From positions 248,001-312,000 of the forward strand of contig JBLZWL010000071.1 of the NCBI GenBank assembly GCA_049194865.1: 64,000 nt of DNA, read 5' to 3'. The notes beneath the pieces were generated by a model. That model made no database searches and had not been told where the DNA came from. It was given only the letters and a program-made list of their open reading frames with translations. How positions within the stretch are numbered: position 1 is the stretch's first letter; each line of letters begins with the position of its first letter. Of the stretch, positions 9,601-17,539 are shown one piece after another. The stretch is from Myxococcus terminator_A (lineage in GTDB: Bacteria > Myxococcota > Myxococcia > Myxococcales > Myxococcaceae). The translations under genes and the position numbers were made by a program.

Positions 9601-9691
9601 CATCGTCACCGACGACATCAAACGGCTCTTCAACGGGGATGCTGATGACAGGGGTTGGAGTGGGGGGGACCTGCGCTACCGAGGAGGGCAT
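6602..9691 (-). CDS. Large uncharacterised protein with C-terminal tandem beta-type repeats
   Basis: Not assignable to a named function. The frame opens at a GTG at 9832. The first 47 codons look non-coding in composition, so I prefer the ATG at 9691 (about 1029 residues); neither start has a good ribosome site. No signal peptide or membrane helix is evident. The first half has repeated beta-rich segments with many short Trp/Gly turns, as in propeller or sugar-binding proteins. The C-terminus carries two related modules of about 60 residues: one with VAYGANGHYRF and TFGDPGSGTTNKGYYR, the other with VAFGTGTSWNV and VFGDPAIGSGKELRV. Both follow a YG/FG - aromatic - G - FGDP - G - K pattern, suggesting a carbohydrate- or surface-binding module. 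It is flanked by secreted or lipoprotein genes on the same strand. Confidence 0.7.
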   Translation of the reverse strand: MPSSVAQVPPTPTPVISIPVEEPFDVVGDDGEFRLIQTGPSLALVGVNDDDMLQGYLSSSTVAYLSRTSGNPSRLDPWTSFTVEKDSTQSALAFETEKRIGVVSLGDLVYIFWIDTQNNALCAVRIVPGSTRSKTDWCQLSLPAATAGASKTTAKVLSKGVSACAGKGETEILVNYLVWDSAHNAPQVCHLVLDVNDYNPITNDWSPVVAPWYTTAPATSPSQTSSNLSNLDLRTILVTQPGATNSPSVNSVIAALWDENHATTTTFSWTLDTACHANATPACSPMLLSWPSSVRSRKASGMSLAVDPAGRLVALFGDANASHQISIAVIPDIRPLRQIDSSPAPTWTEFGKIFTSATEDTEGPLSMCFSVGLVPETSSEDSATLPIILGLAWVRCSNSPGSPIQMSSLKYGDFKLQTMLHPPTQQNAGKRVLTAICDPFPMPLPAPEVWGNASPDGMADWNLFDYEMNTTQEDIVLNEINLSASLGIQYSSRDTAATGPFGGYKTGVAWGITAKAGASGRFAWQDGKFTAQSIKVATKAYRHPYFPLDDASPYLVRPYGCYFGRSLFWLRSQYGTATNLNFNHDANFSPAPLVVAHWPVVSDDADETVAGDFFTYACTPGMVDSYTAEAINDRMFKLYTECVKRLGEAGKTPAEIQQIFTAPDGTDLSTFYTGHNYVTAVIEKYGTKTDLNGQKYLKFAMSGSSVCDGQYRVSSGTTTGFGVHLDVNVYAGFVETAEIGSENGGLSASGETYLGGTLDFSFSFTRDSTSNASSGVGLYTYLNTLAPTQSMSARLYFLKEAYLWALELKYFPAIARDWYLQSLSDAQASGEFTSPVAQPNLGMLAGTTSADDLLLYEQSLPTRFLFVVTGWDQGPSANTPINVPRDLPGGYDISTFNAGVSNGATFNLPGPCDVAYGANGHYRFIAGLTGAVTFNTATFGDPGSGTTNKGYYRQVGFPNRTQYNVPQDFDRVGGEGATVDVGDEPTTVAFGTGTSWNVVGGVSGRITASDNVFGDPAIGSGKELRVLRG

Positions 9692-9969
9692 GGATGTTCC
9701 AATCGGGTTGGCGTCTACATCCAGGCGCCGGCGAACGACGGCGACATCGAGGCTCGTCGCGCGGCAGTGTCTGGGGTTGATGTCAGCGGGGAGCGGGCCG
9801 TCGCGCTGTTGCGTTAGCAATAGAGAGGCCACTCATGGAGGTGGGCTCATCCCAGGAAACGCCTGGGGTTTCTCACGCGGGTTCGCGGCCTCTGCGTCCA
9901 GTGCGGACGCGGGTGCGTTCCCGGGGATGCGGGGAGCCGTGTGACAGCTCAGACACAGTGCCGCGCTGC

Positions 9970-11541
9970 CTACAGCGGAGGCTCCGTCAGTACCAGCAAT
10001 CCACGGGAAGTATCCACGACATACACATAGCCATCCCCAGGCACCTGGAGTCCCGTGGCCCCTTCCTCCAGCGCATCCCCGCGCCCCGGGTCCGTCTCGC
10101 GAAAGCTATTGAAGTACGCCACCTCGCGCGGCTGCGTGGGATTGCTCACGTCCAGCACCCGCAGCCCTTCCTGGTGATACGTCATGTACAGCCGCGAACC
10201 CCGCAGCTCCAACGCGCGCGGTGACACCACTCCACGCAAGCCATACTCACCAATCTTCACGATGTGGTGCGGCTCGCTGACATCCAGCGCCCTCAGTCTC
10301 GCCCCGGCGCCCAGGCTGCTCTCGAACGCCACGATTCTCCCGCCGAACGTGCCCACCGCGCTCGCGCGGCTGTTCGCATACGGATACGTGTACCGGCCCA
10401 GCAGCTTGGCCCCGCCACCAGCGCGCGTGTCGACCACCTGCAATCCATCCCGCAGGTGATTCACATAGAGCCTGCCCTCGTAGCTCACGGGGCCGCGCGA
10501 CGACGGCGTCTCCGAGATGCGCGCCCCCGAGACGATGCGCTCGAGCAACCGGGGCTCGGAGGGCGTGGAGATGTCGAACATCAGCGTGCCCGCGGAGGAC
10601 TCCGTGGCCACCGCGTAGAGCCTGTCCCCATCCACGCTCACCATCCCCACGCGCACGGGCGGGTCCGGCACCCCGCGCACGAACACCGGCGCCGAGGGCA
10701 GGGAGATATCGAGCACCACCACCCCCGAGCTCGCGCTCGCGATGTAGAGCACCCCGTCCTTGAACGTCGCGCCCCTCCAGTCGGAGTCCTCCGGCAGGCT
10801 CATCCGCGCCACGCGCACCGGCGCCTCGGGCTCGCTCACGTCGAAGACGGTGAGTCCCCCACGCTGTCCCTCGTGGTCCTGCGAGATGACGTAGGCGTGC
10901 TTGCCGATGACCTGCACGTCCACGGGCATGCCCAGGTCCACCCAGCGCTCGGAGACCAGCTTCATTCCGCCGGAGACCTCGTGCTCTCCCTTGAAGCGCG
11001 CCACGCGCTCGGTGCGGAACGTCCCCGACTCCACCAGCACCCCATCGCGACACCGAGAGAAACAGCCCGTCAACGAGCGCGGGCCCACCGCGTTGCAGCC
11101 CACGAAGGTGAACAGTCCGTCCGGAGATTGGCTGGAGACGAGGAACGTCCGTGCGTCCCACACCCCGGCCAAGGCGGTCGCTCCGAGGACCTGCTCGGGG
11201 ATGCCCGAGGCGCTCAGCTTGAAGCCTCCGCCCAGCGGGGCCGCCCGGGCCGCTTGCGTGCCGCGCGCATCGAAGCGCAGTTCGCCGCGGTACACCCCCT
11301 CGCGCTCCAGGGCCTCCATCGTGCGACGTTTGCAGCCGGACAAGTCGAACGACGCCAGGCTGCCGCAGGCCGTGTCCGTACCCTCCAGTACGCGACATAT
11401 GGAGAGGGGGCCGGAGTCCATCCAATCGCCCCGCTCCTCCAGCGGCGTGTAGCGACCGTCCCACGGCGCTTCTTCCGACGAGGTGCAGCCGGACGCGGCG
11501 CAGGCGAGCAGGACCGTCAACGCGAGACGCGCGGGCTGCAT
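9970..11541 (-). CDS. LVIVD-repeat lipoprotein
   Basis: A 523-residue predicted outer-surface lipoprotein. The ATG at 11539-11541 follows an AGGAGGT ribosome site and begins a lipoprotein signal peptide ending in ASGC (Cys19). The upstream in-frame extension to 11694 lacks these signals. The body contains repeated beta-propeller blades of the LVIVD type, seen as segments like GLTVFDVSEPEAP, GVVVLDISLPSAP, GTLMFDISTPSEP, GLQVVDTRAGG and GLRVLDVSNPTQP, about 45-50 residues apart. Such proteins are usually ligand- or adhesion-type surface proteins; no enzymatic motif is seen. It is divergent from the thioredoxin-reductase-like gene, with 313 bp between them. Confidence 0.85.
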   Translation of the reverse strand: MQPARLALTVLLACAASGCTSSEEAPWDGRYTPLEERGDWMDSGPLSICRVLEGTDTACGSLASFDLSGCKRRTMEALEREGVYRGELRFDARGTQAARAAPLGGGFKLSASGIPEQVLGATALAGVWDARTFLVSSQSPDGLFTFVGCNAVGPRSLTGCFSRCRDGVLVESGTFRTERVARFKGEHEVSGGMKLVSERWVDLGMPVDVQVIGKHAYVISQDHEGQRGGLTVFDVSEPEAPVRVARMSLPEDSDWRGATFKDGVLYIASASSGVVVLDISLPSAPVFVRGVPDPPVRVGMVSVDGDRLYAVATESSAGTLMFDISTPSEPRLLERIVSGARISETPSSRGPVSYEGRLYVNHLRDGLQVVDTRAGGGAKLLGRYTYPYANSRASAVGTFGGRIVAFESSLGAGARLRALDVSEPHHIVKIGEYGLRGVVSPRALELRGSRLYMTYHQEGLRVLDVSNPTQPREVAYFNSFRETDPGRGDALEEGATGLQVPGDGYVYVVDTSRGLLVLTEPPL

Positions 11542-11854
11542 CGCATACCTCCTGGGTGGGGAGCCGCACACCGGCCCTGAGGCTCCTGACGGACAGTGTA
11601 GGAACGCTGCTTCCCCTGGGGGAAGCCGACCCTTCGCACTATTGGTCAAAGGCACACGTACCGGAGCATGTGCCCACTGTTCCCACCTGCTCAACGGGCG
11701 CCATACCTGGCCGGTCGTCCTCGTCGAGCGTCCGTCTGCTCGCCCGCATCCCTGGAGCCACGAGGAGGCACCGTGTCACCGGATCCGCCGATGCGCCGAT
11801 TCCCCCTGAACCCCCGCTCTCCCGCGAGAAGGGGCCGGCGTTTAGTTCTTTCCC
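11542..11854. other. Divergent intergenic region, no gene seen
   Basis: These 313 bp separate the LVIVD lipoprotein gene from the oxidoreductase gene. They should hold both promoters, but I see no convincing -35/-10 pair, no extended inverted repeat and no small gene with a ribosome site. Confidence 0.4.
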
Positions 11855-12793
11855 ATGAGCGACATTCTCACGAAGGACGTGGTGATTGTGGGCGGTGGCC
11901 CGGCGGGCCTGAGCGCGGCGCTGGTGCTGGGGCGTGGCCGCAAGAAGGTGCTGCTGTGCGACGCGGGCTCGCCCCGCAACGCGGCGGCCGAGCACATCCA
12001 GGGCTTCGTCACCCGCGACGGCACGCCACCCCGGGAGTTTCGCGCCATCGGCCGGGAGCAGCTTCGTCCCTACGCCGTCGACGTGCGCGACGTGCGGGTG
12101 AACAGCATCGAGCGACTGGGCGACGCGCGCTTCCGCGTGACGTTGGAGGGCGGAGTCGTCGTGGAGTCGCGCCGCGTGCTGTTGGCCACGGGCATGGTGG
12201 ACGTGCTGCCGGACCTGCCGGGCTACCGCGAGCTGTGGGGCAAGGCCCTCTTCCAGTGTCCGTACTGTCACGGCTGGGAAATCCAGGACAAGGCCTGGGG
12301 CGTGTTCGCCGGGTCGGCGGCGGAGGCGGAGCTGTCCCTGGACTTCGCCCTCTTCCTGAAGGGTTGGACGTCGGACGTCACCCTGTACACCCAGGGAGCC
12401 TTCCCGGTGTCGGACGAGCGGTGCGCGCAGCTCGAGCGCGCCGAGGTGCAGCTCGTGGAGCGCAAGGTGAAGCGCCTCATCGCCTCGGCGGATGGGAGCG
12501 CGCTGGAGGCGGTGGAGCTGGAGGACGGGACGCGCGTGCGACAGGAGTACCTCTTCGTCCGTCCGCCGCAGCGGCACGTGGCGCTGGTGGAGGGGCTGGG
12601 GCTCGCGCTGGATGAACTGGGCTTCGTGAAGGTGGACCTGATGCAGCAGACCTCCGTGCCCGGCATCTCCGCGGCGGGAGACCTCACCACGCGCTTGCAG
12701 GGCGCGCTCATCGCGGCGGCGGCCGGTGCGCAGTCCGCCTACGTGATGAACCACCACCTGAATCTGGAAGCGCTGGGCGGCCACGCGAAGTGA
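11855..12793 (+). CDS. Thioredoxin-reductase-like NAD(P)/FAD oxidoreductase
   Basis: 312 residues, the usual length of low-molecular-weight thioredoxin-reductase-like flavoproteins. The FAD-binding GGGPAGLSAA lies at 13-22, the ATG motif (ATGMVDVLPDLPG) near 111-123, a redox-active CPYC at 135-138, and a C-terminal FAD motif around GISAAGDLTTRLQG. The CPYC disulfide differs from CATC of classical TrxB. A protein with this arrangement may reduce a non-thioredoxin partner or act as a disulfide oxidase like HlyT/GliT-type enzymes, which is inferred. The gene is followed at once by an AraC regulator (overlap of four bases if that gene uses its GTG), so the two are probably co-transcribed. Confidence 0.87.
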   Translation: MSDILTKDVVIVGGGPAGLSAALVLGRGRKKVLLCDAGSPRNAAAEHIQGFVTRDGTPPREFRAIGREQLRPYAVDVRDVRVNSIERLGDARFRVTLEGGVVVESRRVLLATGMVDVLPDLPGYRELWGKALFQCPYCHGWEIQDKAWGVFAGSAAEAELSLDFALFLKGWTSDVTLYTQGAFPVSDERCAQLERAEVQLVERKVKRLIASADGSALEAVELEDGTRVRQEYLFVRPPQRHVALVEGLGLALDELGFVKVDLMQQTSVPGISAAGDLTTRLQGALIAAAAGAQSAYVMNHHLNLEALGGHAK

Positions 12794-12825
12794 CGCCGGC
12801 TCTCGCCCCGCGCTACGAAGGCCCC

Positions 12826-13707
12826 ATGGCCACCGCCCCCCTCGAACACAACCACCTGTGGTCCGCCATCCAGCGGGACTTCGAGGAGAAGCGGCGACTC
12901 CTCTGGGTGGGCCCGCAGCGGCCCCTGTCGTCACAGCACTCGCGGGTGCACTCCGCGGTGCACTCGTACGCCGTCGTGATGCTGGTGCTGCGCGGCGAGT
13001 CGAAGGTGCGGCACTCGGGTGACCTGGTGCTGCGCGCCGGGGACGTGCACCTGATTCCACCGGGAGATGCGCATGGCCGCGACCACTCGGATGCGGAGTG
13101 CCTGGGGCTCGGCTTCTATCCGGAGGCGGTGTCCTCGGACGCGGAGGAGCGCGCGTCACGGTTGGGGCCGCTCTTGCGCGTGCGCGGTGGCTGTCACCCG
13201 GTGCTGCGGCCCACGCCCTTGCAGCGTCGGCGACTCTTGCGGTGGATGCGGCTGATGGAAGAGGAGCAGGCGCGCCAGGAGCGCGGCAGTGACGAGGCCA
13301 GCCTCTCGCTGCTCCGGCTGGTGCTGGTGGAGCTGGAGCGGATGGCGTCCCCTGACGCGGTACCCGAGTCCTCGTCGATGGGGCTGAGCCGCCGCGCCCT
13401 CACGTACATCGAGTCCCACTGCCTGGAGCCGCTGTCGCTCGCGAAGGTGGCGCGGGAGCTGGGGCGCTCGGCGCCGCACGTCGCCGGCGTGGTGCGGCAG
13501 GAGACGGGGAGCTCGGTGGGCGAGTGGATTCTCGAGTGCCGGATGGCCGAGGCCCGCAGCCGCCTGCGCCACACGGACGAGCGGGTGGACATCGTCGCGG
13601 AGCGGGTGGGCTATGCGGACGTCACGCACTTCATCCGCCTCTTTCGCCGTGTACATGGTGTGACACCCGCCGCATGGAGGAGGCGGATGGAGGCAGGGGT
13701 GCGCTGA
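12826..13707 (+). CDS. AraC-family transcription regulator with cupin sensor domain
   Basis: A 293-residue protein using the ATG at 12826 (preceded by GAAGG). A GTG at 12790 overlapping the previous stop is an alternative start. The N-terminal half is a cupin-like sensor (VMLVLRGESKVRHSGDLVLRAGDVHLIPPGDAH split by a turn). The C-terminal about 100 residues hold the double helix-turn-helix of the AraC/XylS family, ending in GYADVTHFIRLFRRVHGVTPAAWRRR, the conserved second recognition helix and C-terminal signature. It probably controls the oxidoreductase gene upstream in response to a small ligand; the ligand cannot be read from sequence. Confidence 0.9.
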   Translation: MATAPLEHNHLWSAIQRDFEEKRRLLWVGPQRPLSSQHSRVHSAVHSYAVVMLVLRGESKVRHSGDLVLRAGDVHLIPPGDAHGRDHSDAECLGLGFYPEAVSSDAEERASRLGPLLRVRGGCHPVLRPTPLQRRRLLRWMRLMEEEQARQERGSDEASLSLLRLVLVELERMASPDAVPESSSMGLSRRALTYIESHCLEPLSLAKVARELGRSAPHVAGVVRQETGSSVGEWILECRMAEARSRLRHTDERVDIVAERVGYADVTHFIRLFRRVHGVTPAAWRRRMEAGVR

Positions 13708-14244
13708 ACGCGCGTTCTGTGTTTTGTTGGCCGATTCAATTGACAGGAAACTGTCATGTCGGTAGTTCGTGCGCATGCCGACGCCGATGAGGGAATCGTC
13801 GGGAGCGAGCGGCTTCAGGCCCGCTCCCCGAGGCGCATTGTCGTGCCAACGCTTCAACGAGCTGGGGGATTCGTGGTGGCAGCGCGGGCGGTGTCGCTGA
13901 TGGCGACGCGCGCGAGTCGAGGCAAGCGAGGTGAAGAGGGGGTCCGCCTCTACCGAGGTCCGCGAGAGGTTCCTCCACCGCCGGAAACGGGAGGAGCGCC
14001 GCCGTTGCTCTGTCCCTTCTGGTTCAACCTGGGGCCGCAGGTGGCGGCGAACGACACGGAGCCCGTCACGAGGGTGAAGGGCCGACGGAGCAAGAAGCCC
14101 ACACCGTCCTGAGCGGTACGAAGTGTGGGCACGGCAGGTGAGCGCGGACCGCGCATGCGGTGAACGAAGCGCCCCCGCGCCGCTCGTCGTGGCGCGGGGC
14201 AGGAGTTCCACCAGCCCTCCGTATCTGCTGGCCCGGAGGTCGCT
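13708..14244. other. Intergenic region without a supported gene
   Basis: These 537 bp lie between the AraC gene and the 3' end of the LysR gene. Short open frames exist on both strands (for example 13756-14112 on the plus strand) but have Arg/Pro-rich translations typical of non-coding GC-rich DNA and lack ribosome sites. The one clear structure is a palindrome 34 bp after the AraC stop, listed separately. Confidence 0.5.
13741..13756. promoter_or_regulatory. Perfect palindrome TGACAG-GAAA-CTGTCA
   Basis: A 6-4-6 perfect inverted repeat with a GNRA-type loop, 34 bp after the AraC-family stop codon and in a locally AT-richer patch. It lacks a T-run, so it is either an RNA hairpin at the mRNA end or a protein-binding site. 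Confidence 0.4.
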
Positions 14245-15150
14245 TCACTCCGACGCGCTCTTGCCCGAGCGGGAGACCGCTTCATGCGCGAGGACACGGA
14301 AGTGCTGCGCCGCGGGTGAGGGCCGAGGTCCGGGAAAGGCCACCACCAGCTCCGCGTGGTTGGGAGCGCCGCTCAGGGGGCGGAACACGACGCCCTTGGG
14401 GCACAGGGCCTGCGAGGACGCGGGGGCGATGGTCAATCCCAGGCCCGCCTCCACCATGCCGACGACGGAGGGCCACGAGCGCGCTTCCTGGAGGATGTTC
14501 GGAGAGAAGCCCGCAGCCAGACACATGCTCGTCACCAGGTCATGCAGGCCGGGCGCGGAGTGGCGAGGGAAGAGGACGAACGGCTCGTTCGCCAGTGAGG
14601 CCAGCGCGACGACTTGTTGACGCGCGCGAGGGTGCCGCGCCGGCAGGGCGAGCACGAAGCGCTCCCGGAGCAGCCGCTCGACGGTGAGCCCTTCGTGACG
14701 GAAGGGCGCCCGGATGATGGCGATGTCCAGCTCCCCCGACGCGAGCGCGGCGCCCACGTTCAGCGTCTCGCTGTCATCCAGCTCCAGCTTCACCTTCGGG
14801 AACCGCGTGCGGAAGCGCAGGACGATATCCGGCAGCACGCCGAAGGCCGAGGACGCGGCGAAGCCGACGCGCAGCGTACCTGTCTCGCCGCTCGCCGCCT
14901 GCTGCACCGTGTGGATGACATCCGCGCGTCGGGACAGCAGCGTGCGAGCCTCCTCCAGCAGCCGAGCCCCGGCGGCGGTGAGGGCCACGTGGCGGCTGGT
15001 GCGCGTGAGCAGCTCGACTCCCAGCTCGGTCTCCAGTCGGCGAATCTGCTGGCTGAACGGCGGCTGGGCCATGCCGATGCGCGCGGCGGCCCGTCCGAAG
15101 TGCAGCTCCTCCGCCACGGCGACGAAGAGCTGGAGCTGACGGAATTCCAT
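14245..15150 (-). CDS. LysR-family transcription regulator
   Basis: 301 residues, the usual LysR length. An N-terminal winged helix-turn-helix (MEFRQLQLFVAVAEELHFGRAAARI, then QPPFSQQIRRLETELGVELLTR) is followed by a two-lobed effector-binding domain (about 90-295) beginning GTLRVGFAASSAFGVLPDIV. It is divergent from an S9 peptidase gene. A 9-5-9 perfect palindrome starts at the base next to its start codon, fitting autorepression and control of the peptidase gene. The effector is unknown; the N-terminal and sensor sequence resembles BenM/CatR-like regulators only in a general way. Confidence 0.93.
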   Translation of the reverse strand: MEFRQLQLFVAVAEELHFGRAAARIGMAQPPFSQQIRRLETELGVELLTRTSRHVALTAAGARLLEEARTLLSRRADVIHTVQQAASGETGTLRVGFAASSAFGVLPDIVLRFRTRFPKVKLELDDSETLNVGAALASGELDIAIIRAPFRHEGLTVERLLRERFVLALPARHPRARQQVVALASLANEPFVLFPRHSAPGLHDLVTSMCLAAGFSPNILQEARSWPSVVGMVEAGLGLTIAPASSQALCPKGVVFRPLSGAPNHAELVVAFPGPRPSPAAQHFRVLAHEAVSRSGKSASE

Positions 15151-15173
15151 ATCGAGACGATAACCGTCTCGAT
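15151..15173. promoter_or_regulatory. LysR-type operator palindrome
   Basis: Perfect inverted repeat: arm ATCGAGACG, spacer ATAAC, arm CGTCTCGAT. It abuts the LysR start codon and lies 54 bp upstream of the divergent peptidase start. The symmetric T-N11-A-like geometry is typical of LysR recognition sites. A TATATT at 15187-15192 could be the -10 box for the peptidase gene. Confidence 0.6.
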
Positions 15174-15226
15174 GGGCCTCGAAAGATATATTGGTCGTGA
15201 AGGATGCGGCTCCCTACCATCGGTGC

Positions 15227-17470
15227 ATGCGATTCCCCTTCATGGCCCTCGGCGTGGTGCTCATCGCGCTGACGGGTGCTCCCGTCCTGGCGCTCGACGG
15301 TGGCGCCCCCTCCGTCACCGCTTCCGGGCCCACGCCCGACGCGAGCGTCCAGGCGAAGCTGGACGTGGCGGACCAGTTCAGCCGGCGGGTGGAGCTCCTG
15401 CGAGACAGCCTGGTCGCGCCCCGGTGGCTGCGCGAGGGAGACCGGCTGGTCTTCTGGGCGCGCGAGGGCAAGGACGGCGGGACATGGGTGCTGGCGCACG
15501 CGAAGACAGGGGAGCTGAAGCCACTCATCTCCAGTGAGCAACTGCGCGAGCAGCTCTCGGCGCTGCTGGGCAAGCCCGTCACGGCGCCTCGCTTCTTCGA
15601 CGTCGCGCTCACTCCGGATGAACAGGGCCTCGTCTTCCGGCTGGAGGGGAAGACCTTCGGCCTGGGCTTGACGGGAGGCCGCGTCGCGCTGCTGTCGCCG
15701 GAGGACCGGGCCGCGCTGACGCTGTCACCGGAGCACTTCCTCGCGCCGCGCGGAGGAGCGCTCGCGGTGCAGCGCCAGGGTGGCTTCGCGGTGCTGGGCG
15801 CGGACGGCGCCACCGTGGTGGAGCGCGCGGGGGAGGAGCGCCTCGACTGGCGGATTCCAGCGCGCCCCTGGTCGCCGGATGGCCGCTTCCTGGTGGTGTG
15901 GCGGGACGACGTGCGCGCCGTGCACCAGGTGCCTGTCGTGGACTACTCGGACGCGCTGGAGAAGGTGACGACGGTGCCGTACGCGAAGACAGGGACGCCG
16001 CTGCCTCGCTCGGAGCTCCATGTGGTGGAGGTGGCCACGGGCCGCGTGACGCGCATCCCTCCCGTCGAGGGCGAGACGTATGACTGGTTCGCCGGCTGGA
16101 ACCCCGAGGGCACGGAGGCGCTGTGTCTCCACCTCGCGCGCGACGCCAAGCGGCTGGACCTCACCGCGGTGACGCCCGGGACGGGCCAGCGTCGGCGCGT
16201 GCTGCGCGAGGAGCGTCCGGAGACCTTCGTCACCGGCCTGGACTTCGCGGTGGGCGGCTGGGCGAAGCAGGTGACGGCGCTGCCAGGAGGACGCGGCTAC
16301 CTCTGGATGTCCGAGCGCGACGGCTGGCGGCACGTGTATGCGTATGACCGCGCGGGGAAGCTCCTGCGGCAGCTCACGCGAGGCGCCTTCCCCGTGCACG
16401 AGGTGGTGGGCGTGGCCCCCGAGAGGGATGGCCTCTACGTGCTGGCCTCCGCCGACAGCGGCGCGCCGTACGAGCAACTCTTCTACCGGGGCAGCCTGAA
16501 GGGTGGGGCGTTGAAGCGCCTGTCGTCGGGCTCGGGGATGCACCGAATCACGCTGTCGCCCTCGGGCCAGCACTACGTGGACGCGTGGTCCTCTCGCACG
16601 CAGCCCCGGCTGCGGGAGCTGGTGTCCCTGGAGGGAGGCAAGCGCGTGCGCCTCACCACCGCGGACGCGAGTGAGCTCGAGGCACTCGGCGACGCGCGGC
16701 CGGAGCCGTTCATCGTCAAGGCCGCCGACGGCGTCACGCCCCTGCACGGCGTGCTCTACAAACCGCGCGACTTCGACCCCGCGAAGCGCTACCCGGTGCT
16801 CACCTATATCTACAGCGGCCCGTTCTACAACCTGGTGCCATGGAACTACATCGGCAACGCGATGTCGTTGACGGCCAGTGGCCTGGCGCAGCTCGGCTTC
16901 GTCGCGGTGCTGCTGGATCCGCGTGGCGGCCCGGGGCGGAGCAAGGCCTTCCAGGACGCGAACTACGGGCGCGTGGGCCAGACGGAGATTCCCGACCACG
17001 TCACGGGGCTGAAGCAGGTCGCGTCCACGCGTCCGTGGATGGACCTGGAGCGCGTGGGCCTCTACGGCCACTCCTGGGGCGGCTACTTCGCGCTGCGCGG
17101 CATGCTGACGGCGCCGGACTTCTTCACGGCGGGCTATGCCGGAGCGCCGGGGGCGCTGACGGAAGAGGCCATCATCAACGAGCCCTACCTCAACCTGCCG
17201 AGCGCCAACCCCCAGGGTTACGCGGTGGGTGACAACCTCGCGCTCGCGGGCAGGCTCAAGGGCCCCTTGAAGCTGATGCACGGCACCAGCGATGTGAACG
17301 CCACGCCCTCGGTGACGATGCGGATGGCGGACGCGCTCATCCGCGCGGGCAAGCACTTCGAGCTGCTCATCATGCCCGGCGAGCCGCACTCGCCGCAGGG
17401 GGCCGCGGGCCGCTACTACCTGGACGACGTGGGCCTGTTCTTCCTCCGGACCCTGGGCGCGCCCCGTTGA
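15227..17470 (+). CDS. Secreted S9-family prolyl-oligopeptidase-type serine peptidase
   Basis: A 747-residue exported peptidase. The start at 15227 gives a signal peptide (MRFPFMALGVVLIALTGAPVLA); an open frame from 15191 adds 12 unlikely residues. The N-terminal half is a WD-like beta-propeller as in DPP-IV enzymes. The C-terminal alpha/beta-hydrolase domain carries the catalytic Ser616 in GHSWGG, Asp689 in HGTSDVN and His721 in GEPHSP, a complete triad in the correct order. It is expected to clip dipeptides or oligopeptides outside the cytoplasm, in keeping with predatory protein digestion. It is divergent from a LysR gene and shares its operator region. Confidence 0.92.
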   Translation: MRFPFMALGVVLIALTGAPVLALDGGAPSVTASGPTPDASVQAKLDVADQFSRRVELLRDSLVAPRWLREGDRLVFWAREGKDGGTWVLAHAKTGELKPLISSEQLREQLSALLGKPVTAPRFFDVALTPDEQGLVFRLEGKTFGLGLTGGRVALLSPEDRAALTLSPEHFLAPRGGALAVQRQGGFAVLGADGATVVERAGEERLDWRIPARPWSPDGRFLVVWRDDVRAVHQVPVVDYSDALEKVTTVPYAKTGTPLPRSELHVVEVATGRVTRIPPVEGETYDWFAGWNPEGTEALCLHLARDAKRLDLTAVTPGTGQRRRVLREERPETFVTGLDFAVGGWAKQVTALPGGRGYLWMSERDGWRHVYAYDRAGKLLRQLTRGAFPVHEVVGVAPERDGLYVLASADSGAPYEQLFYRGSLKGGALKRLSSGSGMHRITLSPSGQHYVDAWSSRTQPRLRELVSLEGGKRVRLTTADASELEALGDARPEPFIVKAADGVTPLHGVLYKPRDFDPAKRYPVLTYIYSGPFYNLVPWNYIGNAMSLTASGLAQLGFVAVLLDPRGGPGRSKAFQDANYGRVGQTEIPDHVTGLKQVASTRPWMDLERVGLYGHSWGGYFALRGMLTAPDFFTAGYAGAPGALTEEAIINEPYLNLPSANPQGYAVGDNLALAGRLKGPLKLMHGTSDVNATPSVTMRMADALIRAGKHFELLIMPGEPHSPQGAAGRYYLDDVGLFFLRTLGAPR

Positions 17471-17539
17471 TGCCTACTTTTGTCCACCTGGGCCCATATC
17501 GTCCCCACACGTGTCGGCGAACCGACTAGACTCCGGGTC

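Noticed and set aside
9849..9875. Terminator CCCAGG-N5-CCTGGG between two minus-strand genes
   Set aside because: The T-rich side is on the plus strand while both neighbouring genes are on the minus strand, so it does not fit as their terminator.
13756..14112. 118-codon ORF after the AraC gene
   Set aside because: No ribosome site, Arg/Pro-rich translation and several competing frames; treated as intergenic.
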